Part shown: piece by piece, positions 33,793-46,167 of the stretch
How positions within the stretch are numbered: the first letter of the stretch is position 1
How the letters are laid out: each line of letters begins with the position of its first letter
Assembly: GCF_910592395.1 (NCBI RefSeq)
Contig: NC_088324.1
Location: 4,304,953-4,368,952 of the forward strand
Direction: 5' to 3'
Length of the DNA: 64,000 bases
From: Lineus longissimus
Lineage: Eukaryota > Nemertea > Pilidiophora > Heteronemertea > Lineidae
Program-made: the position numbers and the translations under genes
The notes under the pieces: generated by a model
Databases searched by the model: none
What the model was told of the DNA's origin: nothing
The model's input: only the letters and a program-made list of their open reading frames with translations

Positions 33793-34160
33793 AACACGTC
33801 AACAAATAACGATCATTTCAATTCGATACTTTCTACAGATGAACTGAAGATTCTTGCCTTCAGAAATAAGGTGAAAAATTATGGAAGTCTTAGTAGAGCT
33901 AATCTACTTGAACAACTTCAACAAATACCAAATAGTTTCAATGATATTGAAGTTAAAATTGATAAGTCAGTTTCTGACTTGTCTCAAATTGAAAAGCGTG
34001 TCCTTGCGCAAAGACTAGGTATAAATCCTAGGAATTTCAAAAAAGAACAGCTGAACACACTTTTAGAGGAGAAAATTCAGCAAGAAAATTTGACTGACAT
34101 TAAACCTAAACCAGTGGCACAAAAAATTTCTATCAGAAAGCCACTTTTACAGCAAGTTAA
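33790..34160 (+). pseudogene. DNA polymerase B, 5' part (first ~123 codons)
   Basis: ATG 33790 follows the start motif. The N-terminal region is lysine-rich and helical (DELKILAFRNKVKNYGSLSRANLLEQL), reminiscent of a SAP-like DNA-binding module. At TTAA 34157-34160 the reading frame enters a transposon and ends in chance codons at 34194. Across the duplicated TTAA the frame is exactly in register with the segment that starts at 44577, so these are parts of one gene. Confidence 0.75.
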
Positions 34161-37100
34161 GTGCAAGTCCACGATAGCACCAGGCAGTGGGTGATAGAGC
34201 AATTTCACAGATTTCATTGATATTTGGTGGGTGGAGCCCCTTAGGTGAGAAATGAAATCGTGCCAAATATTTCACCAATCCCTCCAACAGGGGCTGAGAT
34301 ATGGGTCAGAGTTGATTTGGGGGTGATTTTGACCTTTTTTTATAGAGATCTTTAGTGGGGATAATGAGTGACCCTGCGCAGGAAATGGATAGAATATTGG
34401 ATTGACCTGTTGTTATGAGTGAATACATGACAAGAGCTACCCAAATACAAAAAAGCATAGCCAAATGACCTTCGATGTTGTTGTACTAGGCCTACCCCTA
34501 CCCCTATCTCAAAGGGGTCAATGAAACATGGTGAACTTTCAGCCCGGATATCTCACCCTTTGCAGGGAGTTGGGCAATGGTTCTTTGCCTGTCGGATACT
34601 TTATGATGTCAAGATCTAAAATCAAGAATAAAAACGTTGTCTGCTCTGTTCAGCTAGGAATGCCAAAGCTTGAAAGTTAGGCCAAATTTGATCATTTTGG
34701 GCTGTCGCCACCTATTGGGAATGACTTGAACTAGTATGATTTTCTACAGAAATTGATTATACGTGCATCACCGATATCCCTGCGGGAGATATAAGCTTAG
34801 GGACCATCTCAACAGTATTTTGAGGCCAAGAAGACTAGGTCACCCAGTCTTGGGGTCCGACCCCCCTCCCCCTCAAATTCAATTTATTCATCAAAAAGAT
34901 CAGGTAAAAAATGTCAAGTATGCTCGAGGACAGAAAAAAGAAACTTCAGTTCCAAAAGGGCAAAATAGACACGACAGTGGTGAATGGCACAGATGATTGA
35001 ATGTAGTATAATAAACAATATAATATGCTGTACTACCGGAGTAGAGGTAGAGGAAAATGATAAAATGAACTTCAGCCCCATCCCCACTTCATATGGCAGG
35101 ACACAGCCTTTCTTTCAGATTGTGCCCATTTTACTGATGGGGTTAATCCATGCACATGCTCCAGCTAGGAAGTATAGCTTTATATTCTAAACCAAACTAG
35201 AAAGGGTTATTTAGCTGAATGTCGCTTCTACTGTACTAGATGATCCATCACAACATGTACATGCTACCAGAAGTACATTTGGTGTCATCAGGGTGGTGAA
35301 AGACATGGAGCTGAACAGTCATTGCATCGGCAAAAATATCCCCGTTATGTCCAATCACAGGGCTAGGTACCCATGTAATACTAGGTACAATGAAGAACTG
35401 TTTGAAGGAATAGGTAAGGCCCCCTAAGCCTAACCTGAGGTAGCGTGGCCATCGGCTTCTCGTTTAATATTGTTAGTTTCAGCATCATTTCTTCATTTCA
35501 ATACAAATCATGGCCTACTTCCAGCCTTATTAACAGAGATGGATGAACAACGTGATGTATAAGATTATTTTCTTTTAATATGAAAATATAATGTTATTAT
35601 AGACTAATTACAAAAAAAGATATCGCTGCATCGAGAAATAATACTCTTTACATGATGTGTACATGGGCATATACATGGATGTGGTATGTCACCACCTGCA
35701 GAGACCATGGAAACAAAAAATGGAATAACCACTTTGAATCAGAGCAGCACTCACAACAGCATTAACTATGCAAACAAAGACTGGCTCACTATTCAGAAAT
35801 TCTGAAACACGTAAAGTACTGTCAATGGTATAAATACTGCTGGGCAAAATTGAGGATGGGGAACATGTCTGAAAATTACACAGATTCATAACTGACATTC
35901 CTGATAGTCTTGACTTCTGAGGGTTACTCGGGTAGGCACCTGCCAGTGCAAAGAACCAGCATTATACTGAAACTTCCTCAGCCACTGTCCACCAAGAGAT
36001 ACTGGTCATTCATCGATACAGGCAAGCCCTTCATACTCACATTCTCAATTTTCAAATTCAAAACCAAAATAAGTGGAAATTGGGCTATGGATTTTCACAG
36101 CAGGCTTCAACTGTTCATCGACAATAAACCACCAGCTAGGCTATTCTAACCACTGTGAGGGGTAGTAGTCATGATCCTCTTATGGGACCGGTACTGTACA
36201 TTACTATTGTTGACTCGAAATGCTTTCTGAATACAATGCACATTATTATTGTACACTCAAGAGGATACTATGCTGATTAGTGCACCCATGATCACTTTAG
36301 TCAAGGGTATGGCAAGCTGCAACAAGATTGAGAGATTCACGCTAAATGCAGGGGCATGGCGATCAACCCATAAGCTACGCAGCTGAATGGAATGATAACG
36401 CTAGATCGAACGAAAAGACTTGACTGAAGACTAGCTGTCTGCAATCCAATCATGATAAAATGGTTCCAAACGAAGTCATCAAAACCAATGAGTTCATAGG
36501 TGAAGTTGGTTATACTAGTATCCCTACTTCTGTCATAACCTTTCTACGAAGACTGTAGCGCTTGACTGTCTCCTGGTGTACCTCTTCTTGGGCATCCTCT
36601 TGTGCCTCATCTTCCTCGGAGTGGCCCGATACTTCTGAAAGCTGTCCCTGCTTTTGTTTTGCAGAGAGGCGACTGAAGTAGGACATAACCTGTGTTGAAG
36701 TCAGCCACTGATCCTTGGGAAACATCATCTTCAGGCGCTTTGCAACGTTAGTTGGATTTTCTTTGAACCCAGTCACACCTTTCATAAATTCCTCATACAA
36801 ATATCTCCGCACTTCTGCAGAAAACCGTCTTGAGGTCTTCTGTCCTCGAAGAGCCCAGCCTGCAAAAAAGCAAAGATTGTTCTGAATCTGCATCTGTCTT
36901 GCTCCTTACTACAACAGATGCGGAGGGTTGTCCAACTTTGGCTATGGCACCAACTCGCCCAGCCCATTTCCGCTTTAACTTGTCCATCACGGTTTCCTTG
37001 AGTGTCACACTTGTGTGGGAGCCATAGGCCAAATGTTCTGTCAGGTCCTCTTGTGATTTGAAAAATTGGTCACATCCATTTTCAGGGCACGGGATTTCCA

Positions 37101-40100
37101 CCTTGTTGATTTCACCTTGTGCCTTCATTGCTCCAACACCTACACTAGGCCGCGTATACACACTGAGTGTCACTCCAGTTGGAGCTAATGCAGCAGCTTG
37201 CTTGCTCTCCAGTTTGGGGTATGGAAAGAACTCGCCAGTACCAATACTGTATGCCTTCCAAACACGGATTCCACCGTCCTCATAACGAAAGTTGGTAAAT
37301 GACGTGATTCCTGGCCATGTCAGAGCCTTAGGTGCACCAGCTGCAAGTGTCACAACAGAAACATAGCAGCACCTGACACCACCATATGACTCCAGCGCAT
37401 CCTTCATCTCAGATGCATTAGTAACATCATGTCCCTCACACACAAAGCGTTGTATGTGAACTTCATGGGCGCGATCTTCCTGTCGCAGATGTCCTTTCCT
37501 GCCTGTGCTTCAGAAAAGTCATATTGCCTGATAGTGAGGCCTGTGATCTGTTGCAGGTTTTTCATCGATATTAGTAAGGATGCATTATGATAACAACCTG
37601 CATTATCTGAGCGTAAGAATACGTCCTTCACTGTAGGTGTCTCCAACTTCACCTTCAATAGTGTGGCTTCCACAAGACAGAATACTGCGAACCAGTCTTG
37701 TTTGCATTGGTCCAGGACATGGACGTAACAGTGGATCTGAAGAAAAGAAAGCACTACCTAAATAAATGAAGCTCATACGCATGTACTCATAACTACTAAA
37801 AGTATCATTTGTATCAAAACAGTCGCGTGGAAGGACTGATTGCACTGCAGGATGTAACCATTGCGACCACAGGTACAGCAGCGACAGTCAGCAAAGTCAT
37901 TGTATAAAGACACTTCCTTTCCTATAATGCAGAGTTATAGTGCATGTTTCGGGTTTGACTAAGTAATTTATCTAGATCCAATATCAGTTTTCATTTCATT
38001 TTAAGCTTCACTTCACTCTGACATTGATGTTTTCTCAGAATGTTTGATTCTATACACACCTGAAATTCGTTCCCCTCAACACGAGTTATGACAGCAGACA
38101 CATGCCAGGAAACACCCTTTTTTCCAAACCAATCCTGCTGCGCTTCCCTATATTTCGTTGGCAGAAACTTCATGGCCCAATCCATTGTTATTAGTGCCTG
38201 ATGTGGTTGCAGCTCTTGAAGAATCTGAACTTTGCACCTCTCTTGGTTCTTCGCTCTCATTATATGGGATTTCAGATGCAGAACTTTTTCTCGGCCGGCT
38301 TCGAAGTCGTACTGCAGTTCTTCTAACTGCTTTTCGTACCTACAATGAAGAGCATAACAATTATCAAAGAGAATAAAGTGAAATAGGGCCTACAAAGGCT
38401 AGATACACGTACATGTATTATCAATGTTTGTTCGTGTTCAGGTATAGTATGGACTATGGGTATAGTATGGACTATGGCATCATTCCATTCCAGAACATGC
38501 TACTGGTAATGGTTTATGCAATTCTGGGATATCAAAACTACAGGGTATGACAAGTTTAGATGAGCATAGTTTTTCCACTGGTACCAGTATAGGGTCAACA
38601 TTTTTGTACATTATATTCTGAAATATTTTTACAGTAGCAGACAGCTCAATTTACCTGTAAACCACTTCTGGGTTATCAAATGCAACTTCCATCATATCAA
38701 GCATTTCTTTCAATTCCTCACAACGTTCACACACCAAGTCATGGTCATGGGAGCACTTGGTTTGTCCATCTGACAGAGCAAAGGTAATGCAGTGGTCTGC
38801 ACACGGGTTTGCCTCACTGATGTGCAACTTGTAATCTGTCTTTAGATACTGTTTGGAAGAACGGATCTTTTTCTTCAGGTCCTCAAGAGAAGCAGCTGGA
38901 TACTCTGGAAGTGGAAGCACTTGTATTACCAAACAGTTGTGAGAAAGTAGCTAATTCCAGCAATGGTTCATCCTGAGATGAAGGGTTTAGACAGAACGAA
39001 GTATTATGGCACAAGAAACAGCCATGATCGTTTACCATCCTCAGTACACAATAATGTGTTTGAATGATCACGTGTCAGCTTGACAAAAAGCTTTTTCCCT
39101 CATTACTAAGTGGTTGATAGCGTGTTTATTTCATATAGAAATTGGGCATGGCACCGCGTAAGCAAGGCTGAATCTAGATGGAGACAACATATGCCCCTCC
39201 CGTTTTCTGCAAAATAATGATTTTTCATGCATTCCTTGGTGATTCAGCAAGGAAGAAGAGCATTATTTCAATAGAAAACCAATTTCATGCCCCCTCTATT
39301 ATCAAAGTCTGGATCTGGCACTGATCAGGTTATGAAATAAAATGCCAGCTTCCCATCTGAGGATGACACAACACAATATAGTAATTGTTACTTTCGAAGA
39401 TCACCAAGACTTTCTGCAATGGTGAACAATGAATCAAATGCCTCCGACCCCTCAGCTGCAATGTTGTCAAGACCAGAAAGAGATTTCTGTTGGGAAGCTG
39501 CGCAAACCTGAAAAAATATGGTAAGAGAAAATGTCATTGATATCTGACAAGTTTCATTTGAACACTGTGTAGGATATAAAACATTCTATCTGCAAGTGCT
39601 GGGTTGTTTAATTTTCCACTCCTCCACATGGCCTTTCAAAACCAGTAGTGAGAACCGGCCGAGACTTTCCAACAATGCACCTTTTTCCATTCTCCTCAAT
39701 ACATCAACAATGACACAATGACAGACTGACACGGTGCCACACCATGTGCCATTTACTGCTCGTGTGCACGGCACCCTTTTCCTGAGGTTAAGGTACAGAG
39801 TCTACCCTTCATGTACTGTGGAGTGCTACAGGTCAGGTTGTGACATTCTAGAGGGTGGTGTCGTCTTAGGTTGTATTATGCATTGCAGTGGCTGTGCTGC
39901 CCTCTGTCACCTCACCAGCTGACCCAGAGCACTTCACAAGAAGCACATGCCACTTGAATTTTCACTGAAACCTCAGAGATACACTCACCTGAATGATTGA
40001 GTAGAGTGTGCTCCTGCTCAATGGCTCAAAGGCAACCTCTTCACAGTAGGCTTGGTAAAGCTGAATTATTCTTGATGTTATCACTGTTCGTACAACCTTG

Positions 40101-43100
40101 GGGATTTCAAGCTTTTCACCGTGGCTCAATTTCACAACTTTAGTCCCGTATGCAACATCTTGTAGGAAGTCTGGGCGGGAGATGAAATCTAGAAAATGGT
40201 CGACTAAGGCGTGAACGAGTAACACCTTCAACCTCGACTGGCTGAGCCTGGCCAACCTCCCTTGCATGTTTACGGGCTTCATCTACCCTGTACTTCGTGA
40301 GACCAGGAATCATGTCCTGAAAAATCAAGAAAATAAGCGATAATTAGGATTAAGAAAGAAATGCTTTGTTTCTCAATGTTATCTCGCTGGCCCCAGTCCG
40401 ACCATGCATCATTGGTTCCATGGAATGGCCACAATGTTTCTTATTCTACAGTATTGTAAACTTACATGTCACTAAAATGACACTTTTGCTCAGCAGCATG
40501 TATGCATGTCATGGGTCCTGAGTTCACCTTGAATTCTGGCACTCAATGCAATGATAAAGTTATTTAGCAGTGTGCAACTGCATGAAATGTGTAAGTGCTT
40601 CCAAAATCATCTGCTCTTTATAGCTGATCCCTGTAGGATCCATCACTGCATCGTGCGGTCAACCTGTGCAGAACCCAAGAATATGAAAAATACGTTGTAT
40701 GAAAAACTGTTAACTGTGCCTTGCCAAAAGACTTAGGGGTTCCACTGTAGAGGGTTGAAGAATTGAATGCCATTCCCAAATACCAGTAATACTTGCTCTT
40801 TCATAAAAGGTGCACCTTTGTGATGAACATGGGTAAATTCTTCTTCTAGCAATTTGTTTTATTCATAACAATAGGGGCGCTATGAAGTATTTTACTCACC
40901 ATTAGTTGCTCTTTGGTTCTATGTGGAGCAAGAATGGACAATATCTGTCGTCTAATATACCATGACGAGGCATCATTATAGCATTTCACCACAACCTTGT
41001 CCAGTTCATCGGCCATTGGAGAAGGCACTGCAGGCTGGATCAGTGACATAAGATCGTTTTCTTGTCCAGGGGCTATGCAGTGCAACGTTAAAGCAACCGC
41101 TTCCCTTGCCTTCCTTTTGTAATAACGAAGAGTACTTGAGGAAGCATCATCAAGCGGCAGAAGAAGCTGTCCTGAAACTGAATTACATCCCCCTTGCTTC
41201 AGAAACTGATTGAGGAAGCCAAGATGCATATTCTTTGGCGCTGGAGTTGGGGCCCAGGACATGTCGAATTCATGTGGTTTATCACCATTATCCAGATTAT
41301 CGGAGCTGGGTGATTCTCCATTACTTGATGACAAAAGGTGACGTCCCTGAAATTAAAGCGCCGACATTTCAGTTTTTGTGAAAGACAAGTTACAATACCC
41401 ATAATTTCAGAAGTATACAGTCATACAGTCATGTATTCAGACAATATCGAAGGGCATATTTTCATTCATTTTTTATATGAAGCACAAATCTGCCCTTCAT
41501 TCAAAAGTGTACATCAATTATGCTTTCTAGCTGAGAAATCTTTTCTCTGATCAATATCTCGACCTCGTCCTATGCACTGAAAGAAGCAAGACATTCAATT
41601 CAATATGGTGAAAACTGGCTTAGGAAAGGCCATAGTATTAGCTTGGTTGGTAACCCAATGATGGAATCGCACAATAGCAAACAACTGCTAACGCGTTGCA
41701 CATAATAGCGGGACTGACAGTAAGTACTCAAGGCCTGCTTGGAGTGCATAGGATGTGAATGTACAATGCTCCTTGACCCCTGGTATATGGATGCATGTTT
41801 TCACTGGTACATTTTATCAACCTAGCTTCATCATGATCAGACGTGGTGTTGGTAGGCACATGACCTTGGCATTTTCTTTCTTGTCACAAGTGGTCTTACC
41901 TGGATGATACATGTAGACCCAGCAGAAGAAATTGATGAATTATCATCACCTTTGCCTCTCATCTCATCAGAAACCAACTTGACTTGTTGTCTGTCAGATG
42001 TTACTGGTGATCGACTCTGATGCTGGAAAAAAAATACCGAGTACATGCAACTGCGCTGTTTGCTATGATCTTGAGCTTCATTCATTGAATACTACTAGTG
42101 GAATTGACTGAGTGGTGTTAGCGTTGGATTAGGATGAACTCTTCAGTGATTGGCTTAGCTGAATACTGATCAGCCACAATGTAAATGTCAGTAAGGATTA
42201 CTATGATTCACACTTTTCATTGAGTAAAACAATCATCTACCACTTTAGCAGTAACACTAACAGAAATGCGTCCTCATTATCAGTATCACTAGTGTGCCCT
42301 GTACTGAAAGTGAAAGAACATACGATAAAACTTGACTGTGTGGTACCACCAAGAGGTCCTAAGGTAATTGAGAACATCATGCTACACCAAGCTCACCTCA
42401 AGGTCGATATCGACAATCACTGTACCCACAAAACTTTCCTCTGTACTAGAACATGGTAGAGGCTCATCATAGGCGGAGGAAGTGCCAGGCTGAAAAAGCA
42501 ATTGTGAACTAAAGCAAACAGTATGGACAACAATCTTTCAACATAAATGTACGTCACTGTATGTAGAGTGAACATGGCGTCTCGTCCAATCATCCCATTG
42601 CAAGTATTTCCTATTGGCATGTCCAGCCCATGTCATGAATATCACTGGTTACAATGCTGATTTTCAATGCTTGAACTTTTACATTGTGACCTTGAAATTA
42701 ATGAAAATTGAAGAAGGAATGTTTTTGACAAAATCACTCTCCTTTTATTCAAGGAAAACATTTATACTCATTTATACAGGAACATAGCAAGCCGGGTCAG
42801 GAGCTCCTTCAGCCACTTGCTTACCTTCTGTTCCGTTGAGATATTCGAAGAGGGATGAGGCCTGTGCTGTTCTTTGTCGCAGTCTTTACAAATAGCTGCA
42901 ATAAATATTAGAATGAATGAACATGAGATGCTCGAGTGTACTGTGTAGTCATCACCATGGGTGCATAGCCTACATTGTAGGAAAGGCAATATCATGATAT
43001 CAAGTGGTTTGCCGTCTGGTTGGAGGCGACAAATTTGTTGACCCTCGCTGGGACTCAACCTCAGAGGCACAACACGAGCGAATGATTCTCCAGGTGTCTT

Positions 43101-44576
43101 CGAGAAAATAAATTATTTAGAAAGCCCTTCACGACACAGGCCTTTATTAGTAGCCCAAGTGCAAGTATAGTACCGGTATATAAGAGATAGCTAATGAGCT
43201 GATGAGCCATTCATAATCAGAGCTAGATGCTTACCAGAACCAACAGGCAAAAGAACTCTCCACTTCTCGAACACCATCCTGGATGCGCTTGCTGAAATGC
43301 CACGATCTTTTTGTGGGCGTCTGGTGGAAGTGGCTTTGTGCAGAGGATGTTTACACATTCTTGACGGAATCCAGCAAAGGCCCAACTTGTAGCGGTGAAC
43401 TGGGCATATCGTAGTGTCGAGATCTGGGGATTCAAAGTCGAACACTCCTGCTCGAAGCGCAATGAGCTGCCATTCGTACTCAACCACGTCACTGCATGCA
43501 ATGCCCATGGTGCCAGCTTCAACATGTTCAACATGCCCACGCCTGCTGGATGACCAAACTTTTAGACGGGTCAAATGCGCCTGAATATCTTTCTTGCAAT
43601 GTTTCAGCCCAACTACACTAGTGTCCTTTGGATATTGGGTAAACGGACCACAATCTACCCCCCAGCTTATAGCGGAAAATCCGCACTTTAATGATATCTT
43701 TGGTTTTTTGGGCTCAGGCTCGCAAGTGTCAATGATATCAGCCATGCTTGCTTGTGTTGTGTGACCACCATGTAGTAAACTTGCGTGATGAATTCCATAC
43801 TGGCCGTGATGTTGCCCTGAATCACGCATTCGTGAAGGCCTGCGGTATGGGGTGGGTGTGCCCTGGTACGCAATCACCAGTAGTCCTGAGCACCTGTTGC
43901 TGCTTATGTATATTCTTCCACGATGTCAGGAGGATTATTTAGACAGGAATAAACCAGAAGAGACCAGAGGGCATCTTCCAAATCCATCATGGAATGCAGT
44001 GCAAATAGTACAAAAAGCAGCAAACACCTCGCAATATACATGCAATCACAAACTCATCTTAAGAGCGGCCAACGATTTTATTTCTGTAACTGAAAATAGG
44101 GTCCCATTGATCTCCTGCAGAAGTGGCGTTGCCCAACACCCTGCAAAGGGTGAGGTATACCCCGTGGAAGTAGGCTATCTTTTAACTTTTTTATGATAAC
44201 GTACCCAAAACATGTGCTCTTCCGCAAAAGAGGGTGAAATCTATGATAAAACAAAAGTGTCCAAAAATTGTCCATGATGTCCCCTTTCCAATGATACCTA
44301 GCAAAGTGGACTTCTTTGTCCAGAAAGTTTTTTTTTAAATAAAAACTTTTTGTCATTTTCATCAAAACTGTGCATTTTTTCTAATGGTTAATGCATAGAA
44401 AAAAATAGGATGAGTTAATACCCCCATTCCTGACCAGTGTGATTTTTCGCCGGATGGCTTTGCCTGCCTTCATCCTACCCCAAGACCAGTCCATGGTAGG
44501 AATTTGAGCCAGAACTGTTGACCCCCCACTTTATCACTTTTTGCAGATATTGCCTGGTTGTACCGTGGACTCACAC
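34161..44576. mobile_element. 10.4-kb TTAA-target DNA transposon with a multi-exon DDE-type gene
   Basis: The ends are 26-bp inverted repeats (34161-34186 and 44551-44576) with 21 matches; outer part GTGYRAGTCCACG, inner part ACCAGGCA. They are flanked by TTAA (34157-34160, 44577-44580). One long minus-strand gene fills 36510-43745. TTAA duplication is known in piggyBac, Kolobok and Sola3; the protein is clearly not like the piggyBac at 52706. 34187-36500 is non-coding apart from chance frames (34763, 34984, 35910), as is 43880-44550. Confidence 0.85.
36510..43745 (-). pseudogene. Large spliced transposase-like gene of the TTAA element
   Basis: Minus-strand exons supported by GT/AG and protein texture: 43235-43745, 42825-42895, 42397-42489, 41900-42022, 40900-41346, 39989-40316, 39405-39507, ~38654-38935, 38060-38339, ~36510-37736. 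Exon 1 has cysteine/histidine-rich CPVHRYKLGLCWIPSRMCKHPLH, continued by ICKDC. The RNase H-like core is suggested by LITMDWAMKFLP (~38185) and FLRSDNAGCYHN (~37600), followed by DFSEAQAGKDICDRKIA. Near the end come a C2H2 finger (CPENGCDQFFKSQEDLTEHLAYGSH) and a helical domain (TSTQVMSYFSRL). I recall similar unannotated proteins from marine invertebrates. Apparent frameshifts near 40205, 37465 and 36865 suggest decay or base-call errors. Kolobok versus Sola3 is unresolved. Confidence 0.65.
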
Positions 44577-46167
44577 TTAAAGCACTTGGTCATAAAAATT
44601 ATCATAATCTCAACATCAAAAAATTGAAAGAACTTTTGACTAAGGAACCAGTCAAAAGATTACTAAAATCTGATCTTTTCAAACAAGCGAAAGAGCTTGA
44701 CATTGATGTCAAAAGTTCAATGAGTAAAAAATTCATCCAGGAGTTGATTGAACAACATAATACATTTAAAACATTTAAAAAGATCAACTCTGCTTTCAAT
44801 GGTTATGCCAATCATTTCAGAATGCAAGGTCTGCCTAAAATTGGAATAAAAGCTTATCTTGACAACATTAAGCCAGTTTTACAAGGAAAAATTAATCAGG
44901 AAAACAATGAAGGTTTAAAAATTAACATTGTGTTATATATTTCAATGCATAGGAAAACTGAAGTTCAAGAGTTTCAGCTACGATCTAGCCATATCCTTGG
45001 TGTGGGTCAAGAAGTTGATTATGACTCACTCATTGAAAATATGCTTAAAGAACTGAAAAATTTAGTCCAGAAAGGATCTGGCTGGAAATTTATAGAAGTA
45101 ACAAAGATTGATTTACACACAGTCAATTACACACCACTTTCAGGATCTTCTTACATTCCTTTGCCTCAACAGATTCACAAGAAAAAAGCAGTGATTAATG
45201 TGAAAAATACTGATCAGCTATGTTTCAGATACTCAGTTGAAGCTGCATTGTTAAATATCCCAAAGAACAGAGAGAGAGTGTCAAATTATAACAAGCCTGA
45301 ATTTGACCACATGTTCAAAGACCTAGAATACCCAGTTACCCTCAAAGATATTGACAAATTTGAGAAGAACAATCCTGACATTGCGGTCAATGTGTATACA
45401 TTTATATCTAGACAAGAAGAGATTAAAAAGGGTGAACAAACTACCATTTATCCAATTTCCCCAGCTAGAATTTCAGAGAGAATTTTATCAGAAGACAAGT
45501 ACATCAATCACTACAAAGATGAAGATGATATTCCAGAAAATGAACACATGGAAGACGTGAAAGATGATGCCAATTATCATTATGCTTGGATCAAAAGCTT
45601 CTCAAGACTTGTATCTGCAGCTAATTCTAAACACGATGGACAAGTTAAAGTATGCTTTAGATGCATGAAAGTTATATCAGCATCAACGAATGAACTTCTC
45701 GATAAAAGATACCATGAACATCTTGATAACTGTAAACAATTTGAATGTGTAAAAGTTAGCATGCCTAATTCTCACACAAACCTCCTCAAATTTAAAGATA
45801 AAAAAATGGAGCAAAAGCATCCTGTCATTATAGTAGCTGATTTTGAGTCTACCTTGAAGAAAGTTGATCAACAATTAGGTGAAAAAACAGTTCAAATTCA
45901 AGAGCACATTCCTAACTCATTTAGCTTCTATGTTGTATTTGATAAAGAACAAATTAAAGCTAAAAATCTCTTAGTAGAATATAGCATTGATATTGATGAT
46001 CCTAGCGAAAATATAGGAGAAAGATTTTGTGAAGAACTTGAAAAAGTTGTATATAAAATTTATGACAAGTTCTTTAGTCAATCTAAAGCTATGGAAGTAT
46101 TAACACAAGAACAACAGGATAACCATGAGTCAGCTGAAAAATGTTATCTCTATGACAAAGAGTTCAC
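44577..46167 (+). pseudogene. DNA polymerase B, middle part with exonuclease motif I
   Basis: An open frame of about 530 codons from the TTAA junction. It carries the N-terminal Polinton polymerase region (QLCFRYSVEAALL, YPVTLKDIDKFEKNNPDIAVNVY), paired cysteines (CFRCMK), and exonuclease motif I as VADFEST at ~45833-45853 (D and E catalytic). It ends at GAGTTCAC 46160-46167, where the second inserted element begins; the few codons after that up to 46216 belong to the insertion. Confidence 0.88.

Noticed and set aside
34763-36149. Possible genes in the 3' part of the TTAA transposon
   Set aside because: Short frames with no domains, splice support or recognisable composition; treated as non-coding.
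44558-44578. ATG at 44558 as the start of the polymerase frame
   Set aside because: It lies in the inverted repeat of the inserted transposon; the true start is 33790 on the other side of the insertion.
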